A DNA stretch of 64,000 nucleotides from UMGS172 sp045592985 (GTDB lineage Bacteria > Bacillota > Clostridia > Oscillospirales > Acutalibacteraceae), in assembly GCA_045592985.1 (NCBI GenBank), contig JAZNVU010000041.1, forward strand, positions 1-64,000, read 5' to 3'. The notes beneath the pieces were generated by a model. It made no database searches. It worked only from the letters and a program-made list of their open reading frames with translations, and was not told the origin of the DNA. This document shows positions 23,830 to 32,505 of the stretch, piece by piece; the first letter of the stretch is position 1; each line of letters opens with the position of its first letter. The position numbers and the translations under genes were made by a program.

Positions 23830-24546
23830 TTATTTACCATTTTTAATAATTTCATTGTAGAGGTTTTCGGAGTTAGCAAAAAGATTCTCTGCCACACCGT
23901 CACCCAAGTATTTGTTTATAACACGTTTTGCCTCGGTCATCATAGGCGGACGCGATTGCACCGAATGAGTATCGGTCGCAACCAATGTTGCGATTCCGGA
24001 GTCAATGAGTTTAAGTGCCATCTTTCTGTATCCGTCGGAGAACGACGAGGTATTAACGTGTGCCAAAGCGATACCGTCTTCAACAAGTTTAAGCGCATCT
24101 TTAAAGCCTTTATACTTGTGATATCTCTCAAGATGGGCAAGAATCGGTGTAATACCGAAGTTGTAGAAAATATCAGCAACTTCATTGACCGTTTTTTGGT
24201 CAATATCTCTGCCGTAGGCAAACTCGAGCAACAAATACGGCGAATCACCTAATGTCAGTTCTTTAATTGCTTTGGTTCCGGATATTCCTCTGAAATATCT
24301 CACTTCAAAGCCTCTTACAACCTCCGGCATACCGGAAGAAATATTTTGTTTTACAAGCTCATACTTTTCATTAACTACGTCCATATGCTCGGCAAAATCG
24401 ATTGATTCGGCATAAAAGTGAGGCGTTGCCGCCACAACATCTACCCCTTGTTGTCCAAGCATCTGTAACAATTGCAACGATTCTTCAAGCGTTTTGGCGC
24501 CGTCGTCGACACCGGGCAAAATGTGCGAATGAATATCAAACAGCAC
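23830..24546 (-). CDS. PHP-type protein-tyrosine phosphatase (CpsB/YwqE)
   Basis: Dephosphorylates the BY-kinase CpsD and so controls exopolysaccharide assembly. The 238-residue product starts MLFDIHSHILPGVDDGAK, the metal-binding PHP motif of CpsB, with ATPHFY near 41, the GFEVRYF segment, ITPILAHLERY near 134 and ATDTHS near 190; these His/Asp/Glu residues bind three metal ions in the family. It follows the kinase by 12 nt, completing a CpsC-CpsD-CpsB set. Confidence 0.92.
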   Translation of the reverse strand: MLFDIHSHILPGVDDGAKTLEESLQLLQMLGQQGVDVVAATPHFYAESIDFAEHMDVVNEKYELVKQNISSGMPEVVRGFEVRYFRGISGTKAIKELTLGDSPYLLLEFAYGRDIDQKTVNEVADIFYNFGITPILAHLERYHKYKGFKDALKLVEDGIALAHVNTSSFSDGYRKMALKLIDSGIATLVATDTHSVQSRPPMMTEAKRVINKYLGDGVAENLFANSENLYNEIIKNGK

Positions 24547-24558
24547 TTTAGCACCGTC

Positions 24559-25257
24559 CTATCTTGCGTAACTGTTTTTGTTGTATGTACTGCTGTTTTT
24601 CTGGTTACCACCGTTTATAACAACACCCAACAAACTCGCGTTAGCAAATTTAATAGCGGAAACAGATTTTTCAACCTGGTCATGCGTGGTTCTTCCGCCA
24701 CGAACCACCAAAATAACACCTGCGGTTTTGGGAGCAAGTGCTATAGCATCCGAAACAACACCGATAGGAGGAGTATCGATAATAACACGGTCATAAATCT
24801 TTTCTACCCCATCCAAGAATTCCTGCATTTTGGGAGAACTCAACAGCTCCGAAGGATTGGGAGGAATAGGACCTGCAGGGAGCACATCTAAATCGGTACC
24901 AATATTGTGTACGGAATCCTCAAACGAACTAAGTCCTACAAGTACAGAACTAAGACCGGCAGCGTTTGACAGTCTCATTTTTTTGTGTACTGTAGGCAGA
25001 CGAAGGTCTGCGTCTATAAGAAGTACTTTTTCGCCAAGTTGCGAGAAGGTGATAGCAATGTTGACAGCACTTGTCGATTTTCCTTCACCTTGATCGGAAC
25101 TGGAGAGCAAAATGCTCTTACGGTCACTCTGCGATGTAGTGTAAAGTAGATTTGTTCTTATTGCTTTATAAGCCTCAACAACTGCAAAAGGCACCGACTT
25201 GGTAGCACTTGTTTCCTTTGCGGCGTTGGCATAAGTTTTAGTAATTTTGGTAGCCAT
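24559..25257 (-). CDS. Bacterial tyrosine kinase (CpsD/YwqD)
   Basis: Cytoplasmic BY-kinase that autophosphorylates on a C-terminal tyrosine cluster and is activated by its membrane partner. The 232-residue product has Walker A SSDQGEGKST near residue 50, Walker A' VLLIDADLRLPT near 76, Walker B RVIIDTPPIGVVSD near 136, and a short tail with two tyrosines (SSTYNKNSYAR). The tail is brief compared with pneumococcal CpsD. It overlaps the modulator gene by one base (TAATG). Confidence 0.92.
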   Translation of the reverse strand: MATKITKTYANAAKETSATKSVPFAVVEAYKAIRTNLLYTTSQSDRKSILLSSSDQGEGKSTSAVNIAITFSQLGEKVLLIDADLRLPTVHKKMRLSNAAGLSSVLVGLSSFEDSVHNIGTDLDVLPAGPIPPNPSELLSSPKMQEFLDGVEKIYDRVIIDTPPIGVVSDAIALAPKTAGVILVVRGGRTTHDQVEKSVSAIKFANASLLGVVINGGNQKNSSTYNKNSYAR

Positions 25258-25985
25258 TACTCAATCGTTCTCCTTTTTCCTTTGTTTTCAAAATCCGGTA
25301 CGCATCCGAGTAACGGAACATCATGATTTTTAAGGAAGTCATCCTCACCTTTAACAGTCTTATCAAGCGAGTTGATAACAACTGCTGCAAGTACCGACAA
25401 CACAAAACCGCCAAGCAAAGCAACCATGCTTGTAGCTGCAGTATTAGGTGCCACCTGAACAGCGCTCTTGTCAATATTAAGTACAACGGCACTCGTTCTG
25501 CCAAGGCGCGAAGTTACAGTGCTGGGTGCACATTCAGCCAACGCTGCAACCAACGTTGCCGCATCTTCTTTGTCGTGCGTTCTTACGGTTATTGTCAGTA
25601 TTATCGACTCGTCTTCATACGACATACTGGTGCAACCTTTAAGCGCACCAACTGTATATGACTTATTAAGACCTGCTTCCTCAGCCAAACCGATAGCCGT
25701 CTCATAATATTCTACCGACTGCGACAGAATACCCGAAATAGACTTAAGCAAAGCAAAAGAGGTCGACAACTCGCCTGTGGTTATGTACTCGGAGTTACTC
25801 TGTTCTCCGTCGCCTTTAAAGAGCACACCGCTGGCGATAAGTACCGTTGCTTTTGCCGAGTATACGGGTTTTGCAACAAATACACAATATGAAAGAGCAA
25901 TGGTAAAGGTCAAAACTGTCACAACGATTACCAACCATATCCTTTTCATAACTATGTGAAAAAGATCAACTATAGTAACATCCAT
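25257..25985 (-). CDS. Wzz-type membrane modulator of the tyrosine kinase (CpsC/YwqC)
   Basis: The 242-residue product has the Wzz topology: short cytoplasmic start (MDVTIVDLFHIVMKRIW), transmembrane helix at about 15-36, an extracytoplasmic domain, a second helix at about 180-203 (TSMVALLGGFVLSVLAAVVI), and a C-terminal cytoplasmic tail (DDFLKNHDVPLLGCVPD) that activates CpsD. It is the first gene of the kinase set. No polysaccharide glycosyltransferases are adjacent. Confidence 0.9.
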   Translation of the reverse strand: MDVTIVDLFHIVMKRIWLVIVVTVLTFTIALSYCVFVAKPVYSAKATVLIASGVLFKGDGEQSNSEYITTGELSTSFALLKSISGILSQSVEYYETAIGLAEEAGLNKSYTVGALKGCTSMSYEDESIILTITVRTHDKEDAATLVAALAECAPSTVTSRLGRTSAVVLNIDKSAVQVAPNTAATSMVALLGGFVLSVLAAVVINSLDKTVKGEDDFLKNHDVPLLGCVPDFENKGKRRTIE

Positions 25986-26003
25986 TAATATATCTCCTAT
26001 CGA

Positions 26004-26597
26004 CTATTCAATACCTGAATTCTTTATTTTTTTTACCGACTTTGACAAAAACCAGCAGTAAATGGCCTCACCTAATTCGTGGAAGACGGGGTCACCGTCA
26101 TGAGCACACAACATAGCAAAGGTCTGCCCAATTCTGCGGTCAACCTCGGTACCTCTGCGGTACGCAAGGTAATAAAACGAAAATGCTCCCGAATCGCCCA
26201 CCGCCTTGTAAAGCGGGAGTGCAATTTTTTCAAGTTCGGCGTTAAAACCGTTTTTAGCAGTCTGAAGGACTACCGAACTTGTCATTTCCTTTTCAAGTGC
26301 CACCGTTGCGGCAAAAACCATAAGTATTCCGCGTTGAGTAGCCATTTCGGAATTATCTTCTTCTTCGTTTTCCATAGCAAATCGGCTGATGTTTTCAACA
26401 ACATCATGTGCCAGTGCAACACCAAGTTCACGAGCTTTTACCGTATTGCCTTTGGAACTTTCACGGTCATATTCATCCGGCAAAGACACACTTTTTTCGC
26501 GCCGTTTGGATGAAAGCGACTTAATAGTATCCGCACTTGCTATTTTAATATCTTCATCAAACAATAAATCAACCCCACTCTGAAAACAACTGAGCAT
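26004..26597 (-). CDS. Hypothetical protein upstream of the tyrosine-kinase module
   Basis: No family is recognised for this 197-residue product. It appears soluble and mostly helical, with a charged N-terminal third (SSKRREKSVSLPDEYDRESS) and two helical blocks in the rest (ATQRGILMVFAATVALEKEM; SGAFSFYYLAYRRG). The start at 26597 has no visible Shine-Dalgarno, so the true start may be a few codons later. It ends 18 nt before cpsC and may be co-transcribed with it, which hints at a role in envelope regulation without proof. Confidence 0.6.
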   Translation of the reverse strand: MLSCFQSGVDLLFDEDIKIASADTIKSLSSKRREKSVSLPDEYDRESSKGNTVKARELGVALAHDVVENISRFAMENEEEDNSEMATQRGILMVFAATVALEKEMTSSVVLQTAKNGFNAELEKIALPLYKAVGDSGAFSFYYLAYRRGTEVDRRIGQTFAMLCAHDGDPVFHELGEAIYCWFLSKSVKKIKNSGIE

Positions 26598-26652
26598 GAC
26601 AAATTAAGATGTACTTTGTCGTTTTATGCGTTCTAAAGTTTGCACCTAACCT

Positions 26653-26907
26653 TTAAAGGTCACCCGATTTGTATCTTTTGAGTGCCTCGGCAAGTTGGTC
26701 GGGACAAGAAGTGCTTTTAAAACCGCACTTAATTCCCTCAAGTTTTGCGATGATATCGTCGATATCCATCCCGGTGCACAAAGCAGAAATTCCCTTTAAA
26801 TTTCCGTTGCAACCGCCAACAAAACTAACCTCCTGCAGTTTATTGTCCTCAACATCAAGAACGATACTGCGTGAACAAGTACCCTTAGTAGTATAAGTAT
26901 ATTTCAT
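26653..26907 (-). CDS. TSCPD domain protein (TIGR03905 type)
   Basis: The 84-residue product carries the signature TSCPDQLAEAL near its C-terminus and the matching N-terminal cysteines (KGTCSRSI; GGCNGNLKGISALCTGM), the pattern of the TSCPD domain found free or at the end of vitamin-B12-dependent ribonucleotide reductases. A metal- or nucleotide-related role is suspected in the literature, but the free protein has no firm function. It lies 10 nt after sigA, probably in the same transcript, with AAGGATAC before its ATG. Confidence 0.88.
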   Translation of the reverse strand: MKYTYTTKGTCSRSIVLDVEDNKLQEVSFVGGCNGNLKGISALCTGMDIDDIIAKLEGIKCGFKSTSCPDQLAEALKRYKSGDL

Positions 26908-26917
26908 CGGTGTATCC

Positions 26918-28033
26918 TTATCTGTCCCTAAATTTATTGCTTCTTACAGGATGACGAAGTTTTCTCAAAGCCTTGGCTTCAATCTGACGGATACGCTCCC
27001 TTGTAACATGGAACTCGGTTCCAACCTCTTCAAGAGTGTGGCATCTGCCATCTTTAAGACCGAAACGAAGCCTTATTACTGCTTCTTCTCTCGGCGTAAG
27101 CGTTTTAAGTACAAGGTCGATATCCTCATTGGTGATGGTCTTAAGTGCTGCATCATCGGGTGCCAAGGCATCTTCATCACGGATAAAGTCCATAAGTCGG
27201 CTGTCTTCCTCGGGACCAATCGGCGTTTCCATTGAAACCGGTTCCTGGGCAACACGCATTATCTCGCGTACCCTTTCGACCGACATCTCCATCTTTTCGG
27301 CAATCATTTCCTCACTCGGTTCACGTCCGTTCTCGTGAAGAAGCTGACTCTGCACCTTTTTGAGACGGTTAATTGTCTCAACCATGTGTACCGGAATTCT
27401 GATGGTTCTTGCCTGGTCGGCAATAGCACGTGTTATTGCCTGACGTATCCACCATGTGGCATAGGTTGAAAACTTAAATCCTTTAGTATGGTCAAATTTC
27501 TCAACCGCTTTTATAAGACCCACATTGCCTTCCTGAATAAGATCGAGGAAGTGCATTCCACGTCCGACATAACGTTTTGCAATACTTACAACAAGACGAA
27601 GATTGGCTTCGGTAAGACGGTTTTTGGCATATTGACTGCCCTCGCCTATCTTTTTAGCGAGTTCTATCTCTTCATCGGGTGTAAGAAGAGGATAACGACC
27701 AATATCCTTAAGATACACCTTAACGGGGTCATCCAACGAAATGTTATCCATGGACATAACCGTTTCTTCAAGCTTGTCCACATCCTCGATGTCGGCCATT
27801 TTGAGGTCATCCTCGGTAGGCTCGATGAAATCAAGGTCAAGCAGAGGAGGCTCTTCCTCAAGATTCTCAAGATTATCAGGAATCTCATCCTCAATGTCAA
27901 GATAACCATCCTTATGCTCGGAGCCCTCGTTTTTGGTGTAGCTGTCATCCAAAAATTCCTCTGCAGTGGTCGAATTCACCTCAACAACATCGGTCTCCTT
28001 GACCTTGCGTTTTGACTTTGGCTTTCCTTCCAT
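26918..28033 (-). CDS. sigA: RNA polymerase primary sigma factor
   Basis: Directs RNA polymerase to housekeeping promoters (the TTGACA/TATAAT boxes listed here). The 371-residue product has an acidic N-terminal region (about 1-95), region 1.2 (DDPVKVYLKDIGRYPLLT), region 2 with FLDLIQEGNVGLIKAVEKFD and FSTYATWWIRQAI, region 3 and region 4 with LTPREEAVIRLRFGL and TRERIRQIEAKALRKLRHP. It follows dnaG by 25 nt, the classic macromolecular synthesis operon without rpsU. Confidence 0.97.
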   Translation of the reverse strand: MEGKPKSKRKVKETDVVEVNSTTAEEFLDDSYTKNEGSEHKDGYLDIEDEIPDNLENLEEEPPLLDLDFIEPTEDDLKMADIEDVDKLEETVMSMDNISLDDPVKVYLKDIGRYPLLTPDEEIELAKKIGEGSQYAKNRLTEANLRLVVSIAKRYVGRGMHFLDLIQEGNVGLIKAVEKFDHTKGFKFSTYATWWIRQAITRAIADQARTIRIPVHMVETINRLKKVQSQLLHENGREPSEEMIAEKMEMSVERVREIMRVAQEPVSMETPIGPEEDSRLMDFIRDEDALAPDDAALKTITNEDIDLVLKTLTPREEAVIRLRFGLKDGRCHTLEEVGTEFHVTRERIRQIEAKALRKLRHPVRSNKFRDR

Positions 28034-28058
28034 ACAATTTCTCCCTTATTATCCCTTA

Positions 28059-29849
28059 TTAAGGCTTTTTACTGCCTTTGAGTTTTTCCATTGCTGCCGC
28101 CCACTCATCATCAGGCAGGTCGGCTATGCCTTTTGATTCGGCACTCAGTTTTTCTTCAAAAATAACGTTTATACTGTCTTTAACAGTGCGCTCCACATTG
28201 GTATCATCGATATCTGCGGCTATCAATCCGGTTACAAAACCTATCTCCTCGGGTGAAAACTCCTCACCTAAAAACATGAGGTCAAATTCACGACCCGTTC
28301 TCAGTATCTCAGATACTCTTACAAAAAGCCGTCGGTTAAAATCAGTCAACATGTCTGACGGGTCTACCCTGTCAAGTATGCTGTCAAGCAAATCCGGATG
28401 CTTAATAAGTGCTGTAATCAGCGTTTCTTCAGCAACTGCAGCACGTTTAAACTGTTGTTTTTGAGGATTCACCGCATCTTTTTTCGGCGGTTCCTTTATA
28501 ATGCTATCAAGTTGCTTTTTCTCGGTCTGCTTTCTCTTATTGGCACTTATCTCCTTGACATTGCCTATAAGGACATCCTTCGAAACACCATACTTTTTAG
28601 ATAGTTTTCCCGCAAAAACCTCCATGGCTATGGGGTCACCAACTTCGGCTAATACCGAACAGGCTTTTTTCAGATACTGCCATTTTCCGTCGTCTGCCGA
28701 CAAATCAACACCTCTTGCGGCGGTAAGTAAGCGGTATTCAATATCACTCAGTGCTTTTTCGAGCAAATTTTCAAACTGTGCCGCACCGTACTTCTTGATA
28801 AATTCATCGGGGTCTTTGGCACCGTTCATACGGACTACCTTTATCTTAACCCCAACACCCGACAGTATTTTGAGTGTGCGGTCGGTGGATTTTTCACCCG
28901 CCTCATCGGCGTCCATGGTAACTATTACCTCTTTTGTGTATCGGCTGAGCAGTTTTGCCTGCTCCTCGGTAAATGATGTTCCCAAAGCCGCGACGGTATT
29001 TTCAAAACCCGCTTGGTGAAGTGCGATAACATCCAAGTTTCCTTCAACCAGAATAATTTGGTCGGAACAGTTCTTTTTAGCGTAATTGATGCCATACATG
29101 TTATGGCTTTTTTTGTAAACAGGCGTATCAGACGTATTGACATATTTTCCGCCCTGCTTTTCGTTGCCCGGCATAGCTCGTCCGCTAAACGCGATAACCT
29201 TACCGTGTACGTTAATTATAGGGAAAATACAACGGTTTCTGAAACGGTCGTATGTAAATTCTCTCTGTTTTCCCGATGCATCGGTTTTGGAAGACCTTGC
29301 TACCAAGTCTGCCTTTTCGATAACATACTGTGTAAAACCTTTACTTTTAAGGTGGTTTTCCAAAGCATGCCAATCATCCGGTGCAAATCCCAAACCAAAA
29401 TGTTTTATGGTCTTAAGACTCAAACCACGACCTAAGAAATAATCAAGACCCGCTTTGCCTTCAGGCGACATCATATACGAATGGAAAAACCTTGCCGCTT
29501 CACGGTTGGCTTCGTATATGTCGTTCCTTAATTTTTCTTCCTTATTGTCACGGTCATTTTCGGGAAGTTTTAAACCCGCCCTATCAGCCAATCGCCTTAC
29601 AGCATCTATGTAATCGAGATTTTCCATCTGCATAGTAAAAGTGATTATATCCCCACCTTTACCACAGCCGAAACAATAGTACGAACCGTTTTCGGGATAG
29701 ACGGTGAACGACGGCGTTTTTTCATTATGAAAAGGACAAAGGCCGACAAGGTTACTTCCCCTTCGTTTGAGCACGATATAAGGCGACAATACCGATTCAA
29801 TATCGTTCTTAAATTTCAGTTCCATCAGAAAATCCTGAGGAAGTGCCAC
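28059..29849 (-). CDS. dnaG: DNA primase
   Basis: Synthesises RNA primers for replication. The 596-residue product has an N-terminal zinc-binding domain (CPFHNEKTPSFTVYPENGSYYCFGCGKGGD with the C-H-C-C ligands near residues 38-63), the catalytic TOPRIM core (LVEGNLDVIALHQAG and VTMDADEAG), and a C-terminal DnaB-interaction domain after about residue 440. The GTG at 29849 is used, with GGGGTGAT upstream; an ATG nine codons in is an alternative. It precedes sigA. Confidence 0.96.
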   Translation of the reverse strand: MALPQDFLMELKFKNDIESVLSPYIVLKRRGSNLVGLCPFHNEKTPSFTVYPENGSYYCFGCGKGGDIITFTMQMENLDYIDAVRRLADRAGLKLPENDRDNKEEKLRNDIYEANREAARFFHSYMMSPEGKAGLDYFLGRGLSLKTIKHFGLGFAPDDWHALENHLKSKGFTQYVIEKADLVARSSKTDASGKQREFTYDRFRNRCIFPIINVHGKVIAFSGRAMPGNEKQGGKYVNTSDTPVYKKSHNMYGINYAKKNCSDQIILVEGNLDVIALHQAGFENTVAALGTSFTEEQAKLLSRYTKEVIVTMDADEAGEKSTDRTLKILSGVGVKIKVVRMNGAKDPDEFIKKYGAAQFENLLEKALSDIEYRLLTAARGVDLSADDGKWQYLKKACSVLAEVGDPIAMEVFAGKLSKKYGVSKDVLIGNVKEISANKRKQTEKKQLDSIIKEPPKKDAVNPQKQQFKRAAVAEETLITALIKHPDLLDSILDRVDPSDMLTDFNRRLFVRVSEILRTGREFDLMFLGEEFSPEEIGFVTGLIAADIDDTNVERTVKDSINVIFEEKLSAESKGIADLPDDEWAAAMEKLKGSKKP

Positions 29850-29941
29850 CTATATCACCCCGTTCATTCATCATCCATTATATATATTCGTATTAAATAT
29901 TAAATGTACTTCAAAAAAATCAAAAAAATGTTCAAATTTCT

Positions 29942-30568
29942 TCACAATTCGACCGCCGAGTAGTCCGAGCCCGTTTTTTCGACTTTGATTCTGCCGCAGA
30001 ACGTCTCGGTCACCTTGTCACAAAGCAATGCAAAATCATTTTCGCGCACGGCAAACACAACCTCTACCTTGTCTGTATAGAGTGTATCCGACACGTTGCC
30101 TCCACAAGAAGTAATTACCCTTGTAAGCTGCTCTGCATCGGAATAATCACAAAGTGCCTTGCAGATATTACAATACTGCATTTTAACAACACCTGCATTA
30201 TCAATGGCAGCCTTAGCCGCGGCAGTATATGCCCTGACAAGACCGCCTGTACCCAACAGGACTCCACCAAAATAACGGGTAACCACAACACAAACATCGG
30301 TTAGTCCCGATTTTCTTAAAACATCAAGCGTCGGCATGCCGGCAGTTGAATGAGGTTCACCGTCGTCGGAATACCGTGTTAGCGAATTTTCGCGCAAGAT
30401 ATATGCATAAACATTGTGCCTTGCACCGAAATTTTCCTTTTTTATCCTGTTTATGTGGTCAATGGCTTCTTGTTCGGTGGTAACAGGTATAACCGACCCG
30501 ATGAAACGCGACCGTTTTTCCTCGTATTCACCAACACCTGCACCTGCAATCGTCAGATATTCCTGCAA
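29942..30568 (-). CDS. YigZ/IMPACT family protein
   Basis: Members of this family have an N-terminal IMPACT domain and a C-terminal ferredoxin-like domain related to elongation factor G; the biochemical role is unsettled. The 208-residue product contains the signature NFGARHNVYAYILRE, SDDGEPHSTAGMPTLDVL and VVVTRYFGGVLLGTGGLVRAYTAAAKAAI. The TTG at 30568 is chosen because GAGG lies 8 nt before it and the resulting N-terminus (LQEYLTIAGAGVGEYEEKRSRF) matches relatives. The longer frame starting at 30637 runs into the rpmE terminator. Confidence 0.9.
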   Translation of the reverse strand: MQEYLTIAGAGVGEYEEKRSRFIGSVIPVTTEQEAIDHINRIKKENFGARHNVYAYILRENSLTRYSDDGEPHSTAGMPTLDVLRKSGLTDVCVVVTRYFGGVLLGTGGLVRAYTAAAKAAIDNAGVVKMQYCNICKALCDYSDAEQLTRVITSCGGNVSDTLYTDKVEVVFAVRENDFALLCDKVTETFCGRIKVEKTGSDYSAVEL

Positions 30569-30593
30569 CCTTATCACCTCACAAAATTTAAAA

Positions 30594-30622
30594 GACCGCA
30601 TCTGCATACTGCAGTTGCGGTC
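30594..30622 (-). terminator. Terminator after rpmE
   Basis: GACCGCatCTGCA at 30594-30606 pairs with TGCAGttGCGGTC at 30610-30622, and on the minus strand it is followed by TTTTAAATTTT. It separates rpmE from yigZ. Confidence 0.75.
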
Positions 30623-30637
30623 GCTTTTTTGAAACAA

Positions 30638-30844
30638 TTATTTTGCATCAATGCCGAAACGCTTTTTAAATCTGTCTACGCGGCCGCCGGTATCGACAAG
30701 TTTCTGTCTGCCGGTAAAAAACGGATGACATTTGGAGCAGATATCCAAACGGATATCCTTCTTTGTCGAGCGAGTTTCAAACTCTGCTCCGCAAGCACAC
30801 TTTACAGTAACTGTTTCATACTGAGGATGAATACCTTCTTTCAT
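30638..30844 (-). CDS. rpmE: 50S ribosomal protein L31, zinc-binding form
   Basis: The 68-residue protein starts MKEGIHPQYETVTVKCACG and has the C-x-C and C-x-x-C ligands (CACG; CSKCHPFFTG) of the zinc-containing L31 (A-type) rather than the zinc-free paralog made under zinc starvation. It ends with the family GGRVDRFKKRFGI block. The ATG at 30844 has GGAGAGGGGTG upstream; the frame extends nine codons further but without support. Confidence 0.97.
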   Translation of the reverse strand: MKEGIHPQYETVTVKCACGAEFETRSTKKDIRLDICSKCHPFFTGRQKLVDTGGRVDRFKKRFGIDAK

Positions 30845-30940
30845 GTTGTCACCCCTCTCCTTTTCTTTCACATTAACAATGGAATGATATCACAACTCTT
30901 TTAAAATTGCAAGTATTATTTTTAAATTTACAAAATTTTT

Positions 30941-31570
30941 TTAAAACCCAAATAAATCACATAGGGTATGCCTTATTTTTTCAAAAACCTCAACTGCCTT
31001 AAAACGCACCTCGTACCCTTCGGGTTCGGTTACTATTTTTTCGGCATCTTCGTCAAAACTGTCAGACGGTGTGACAGTTGCCGACGGTACGCAGAGAGCC
31101 GGGAACATGACGCACCACCAATTTTTGCCTTGGGCATCGCCGATGTTTATTTTTATTGCCTCATAGGTGCCTGCAGGAAGTGTAAACGTTTCATACTCCC
31201 TCGTTTCAAACCACGATTCGCCCACCGATACACTCACAGGATAATCGTATCCCATGGCATACACCGTATTTTGTGCCACAGTGTTAAAAAGCCCTAAGTT
31301 TTGGTCTGCAGCGTCATATGCCTCCCCCAGTGATTGGCAGTCTGCAAAAACACTTTCCGAAACTTCAAGTACGGCATCTCTTACTTTGAGTTTCAGTGTT
31401 TGGTCGGATTCCGAATCAGAATTTGCCTTAATGTGCAACCTCAACACGTTATTGCGTATCTCGTTACAGGTAGCATCGAAACTCACAAGCGACAACGCGG
31501 CACTAAGCACTAAAGCACAAGCCAAAGCTCTGATAAGTATTTCAACATTGATTTTTTTGAATATGTTCAT
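30941..31570 (-). CDS. spoIIR: Stage II sporulation protein R
   Basis: Secreted forespore signal that activates SpoIIGA and thereby processing of pro-sigma-E in the mother cell. The 209-residue product has a signal/anchor helix at about residues 10-32, then the SpoIIR blocks VLRLHIKANSDSESDQTLKLKVRDAV and GKNWWCVMFPALC. Its presence indicates that the organism, or a recent ancestor, forms endospores. It is monocistronic, with GAGAGGAC before the ATG at 31570. Confidence 0.94.
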   Translation of the reverse strand: MNIFKKINVEILIRALACALVLSAALSLVSFDATCNEIRNNVLRLHIKANSDSESDQTLKLKVRDAVLEVSESVFADCQSLGEAYDAADQNLGLFNTVAQNTVYAMGYDYPVSVSVGESWFETREYETFTLPAGTYEAIKINIGDAQGKNWWCVMFPALCVPSATVTPSDSFDEDAEKIVTEPEGYEVRFKAVEVFEKIRHTLCDLFGF

Positions 31571-31633
31571 TTTTTGTCCTCTCCTGTTTTTGTTCTCAAC
31601 AAGATTGTTGACAGAAGAGCACTCATTTAAACA

Positions 31634-32503
31634 CTATTTCACAATTTCCCAACCGCATTTTTTAGGAACGCACAAAAATGCCTCAGCACCGGCAGATTTA
31701 ACTGCATTATAAGCAGCAGTACGTTCGTCCTCTGTTTCGAATATACCAACAACGCTCGGACCTGCTCCCGAAAGACCGGCATAAAAAGCACCGTTTTGCA
31801 GCATTTTCTCTTTTATTTCCAATGCCTCTTTGCCGCAAACTGTTTCAAAGCAGTTGTAAAATCCCCTGGACGCTTTTTTGATATTGCTTTCACGAAGACC
31901 CTCTTTTATCACACAAAGGTCGGATTTTTTAAGACTCTCAGCACTGTCCAAAGTACGGTACATCTCACCAGTTGAACCTTTAAGACCCTTTTTGGCAATA
32001 AGCATAAGGCATTCGGGCAAATCACTTAAATCGGTCAACTTTTCCCCAACACCCTCGGCAAGTTTGGTACCGCCGTTAAGACAAAACGGAACATCAGCAC
32101 CCAAAGAAAGCGCAAGCCCCCCAAGTTCGTTTTGACTGAGTTGGTTATCAAAGATAAAATTCAATACTCCCAAAACCGCGGCGGCATCGACACTTCCGCC
32201 ACCAAGTCCGCCTGCAAGCGGTATGCTTTTTACAATATATATATTGACGCAGGCTTTAACACCCGCTGTTTCTAAATACCGTTTTGCGGCCATGAAAGCC
32301 AGGTTATGCTCACCGCAGATAGAACCGTCGGAGCAGTCAAGATTGACCTTTATGCTACCGTACTCTTTATCCACCGATACTGTAATAGTATCACAAAGAG
32401 ATACCGACTGCATCAAAGAGCATAGCGTATGATAACCGTCAGCCCTTTTACCCGTAACATCAAGCGAAAGATTAACCTTTGAATACGCCTTTACCTTTAG
32501 CAT
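31634..32503 (-). CDS. ispE: 4-diphosphocytidyl-2-C-methyl-D-erythritol kinase
   Basis: GHMP kinase of the non-mevalonate isoprenoid pathway. The 289-residue product starts MLKVKAYSKVNLSLDVTGKRADGYH, with the ATP-binding IPLAGGLGGGSVDAAAVL near residue 92, LGADVPFCLNGG near 133 and the late LSGAGPSVVGIF. Length and motifs are normal. It begins 2 nt after the aminotransferase stop and is probably co-transcribed with it. The preceding gene uses TAG as its stop. Confidence 0.95.
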   Translation of the reverse strand: MLKVKAYSKVNLSLDVTGKRADGYHTLCSLMQSVSLCDTITVSVDKEYGSIKVNLDCSDGSICGEHNLAFMAAKRYLETAGVKACVNIYIVKSIPLAGGLGGGSVDAAAVLGVLNFIFDNQLSQNELGGLALSLGADVPFCLNGGTKLAEGVGEKLTDLSDLPECLMLIAKKGLKGSTGEMYRTLDSAESLKKSDLCVIKEGLRESNIKKASRGFYNCFETVCGKEALEIKEKMLQNGAFYAGLSGAGPSVVGIFETEDERTAAYNAVKSAGAEAFLCVPKKCGWEIVK

Positions 32504-32505
32504 AA

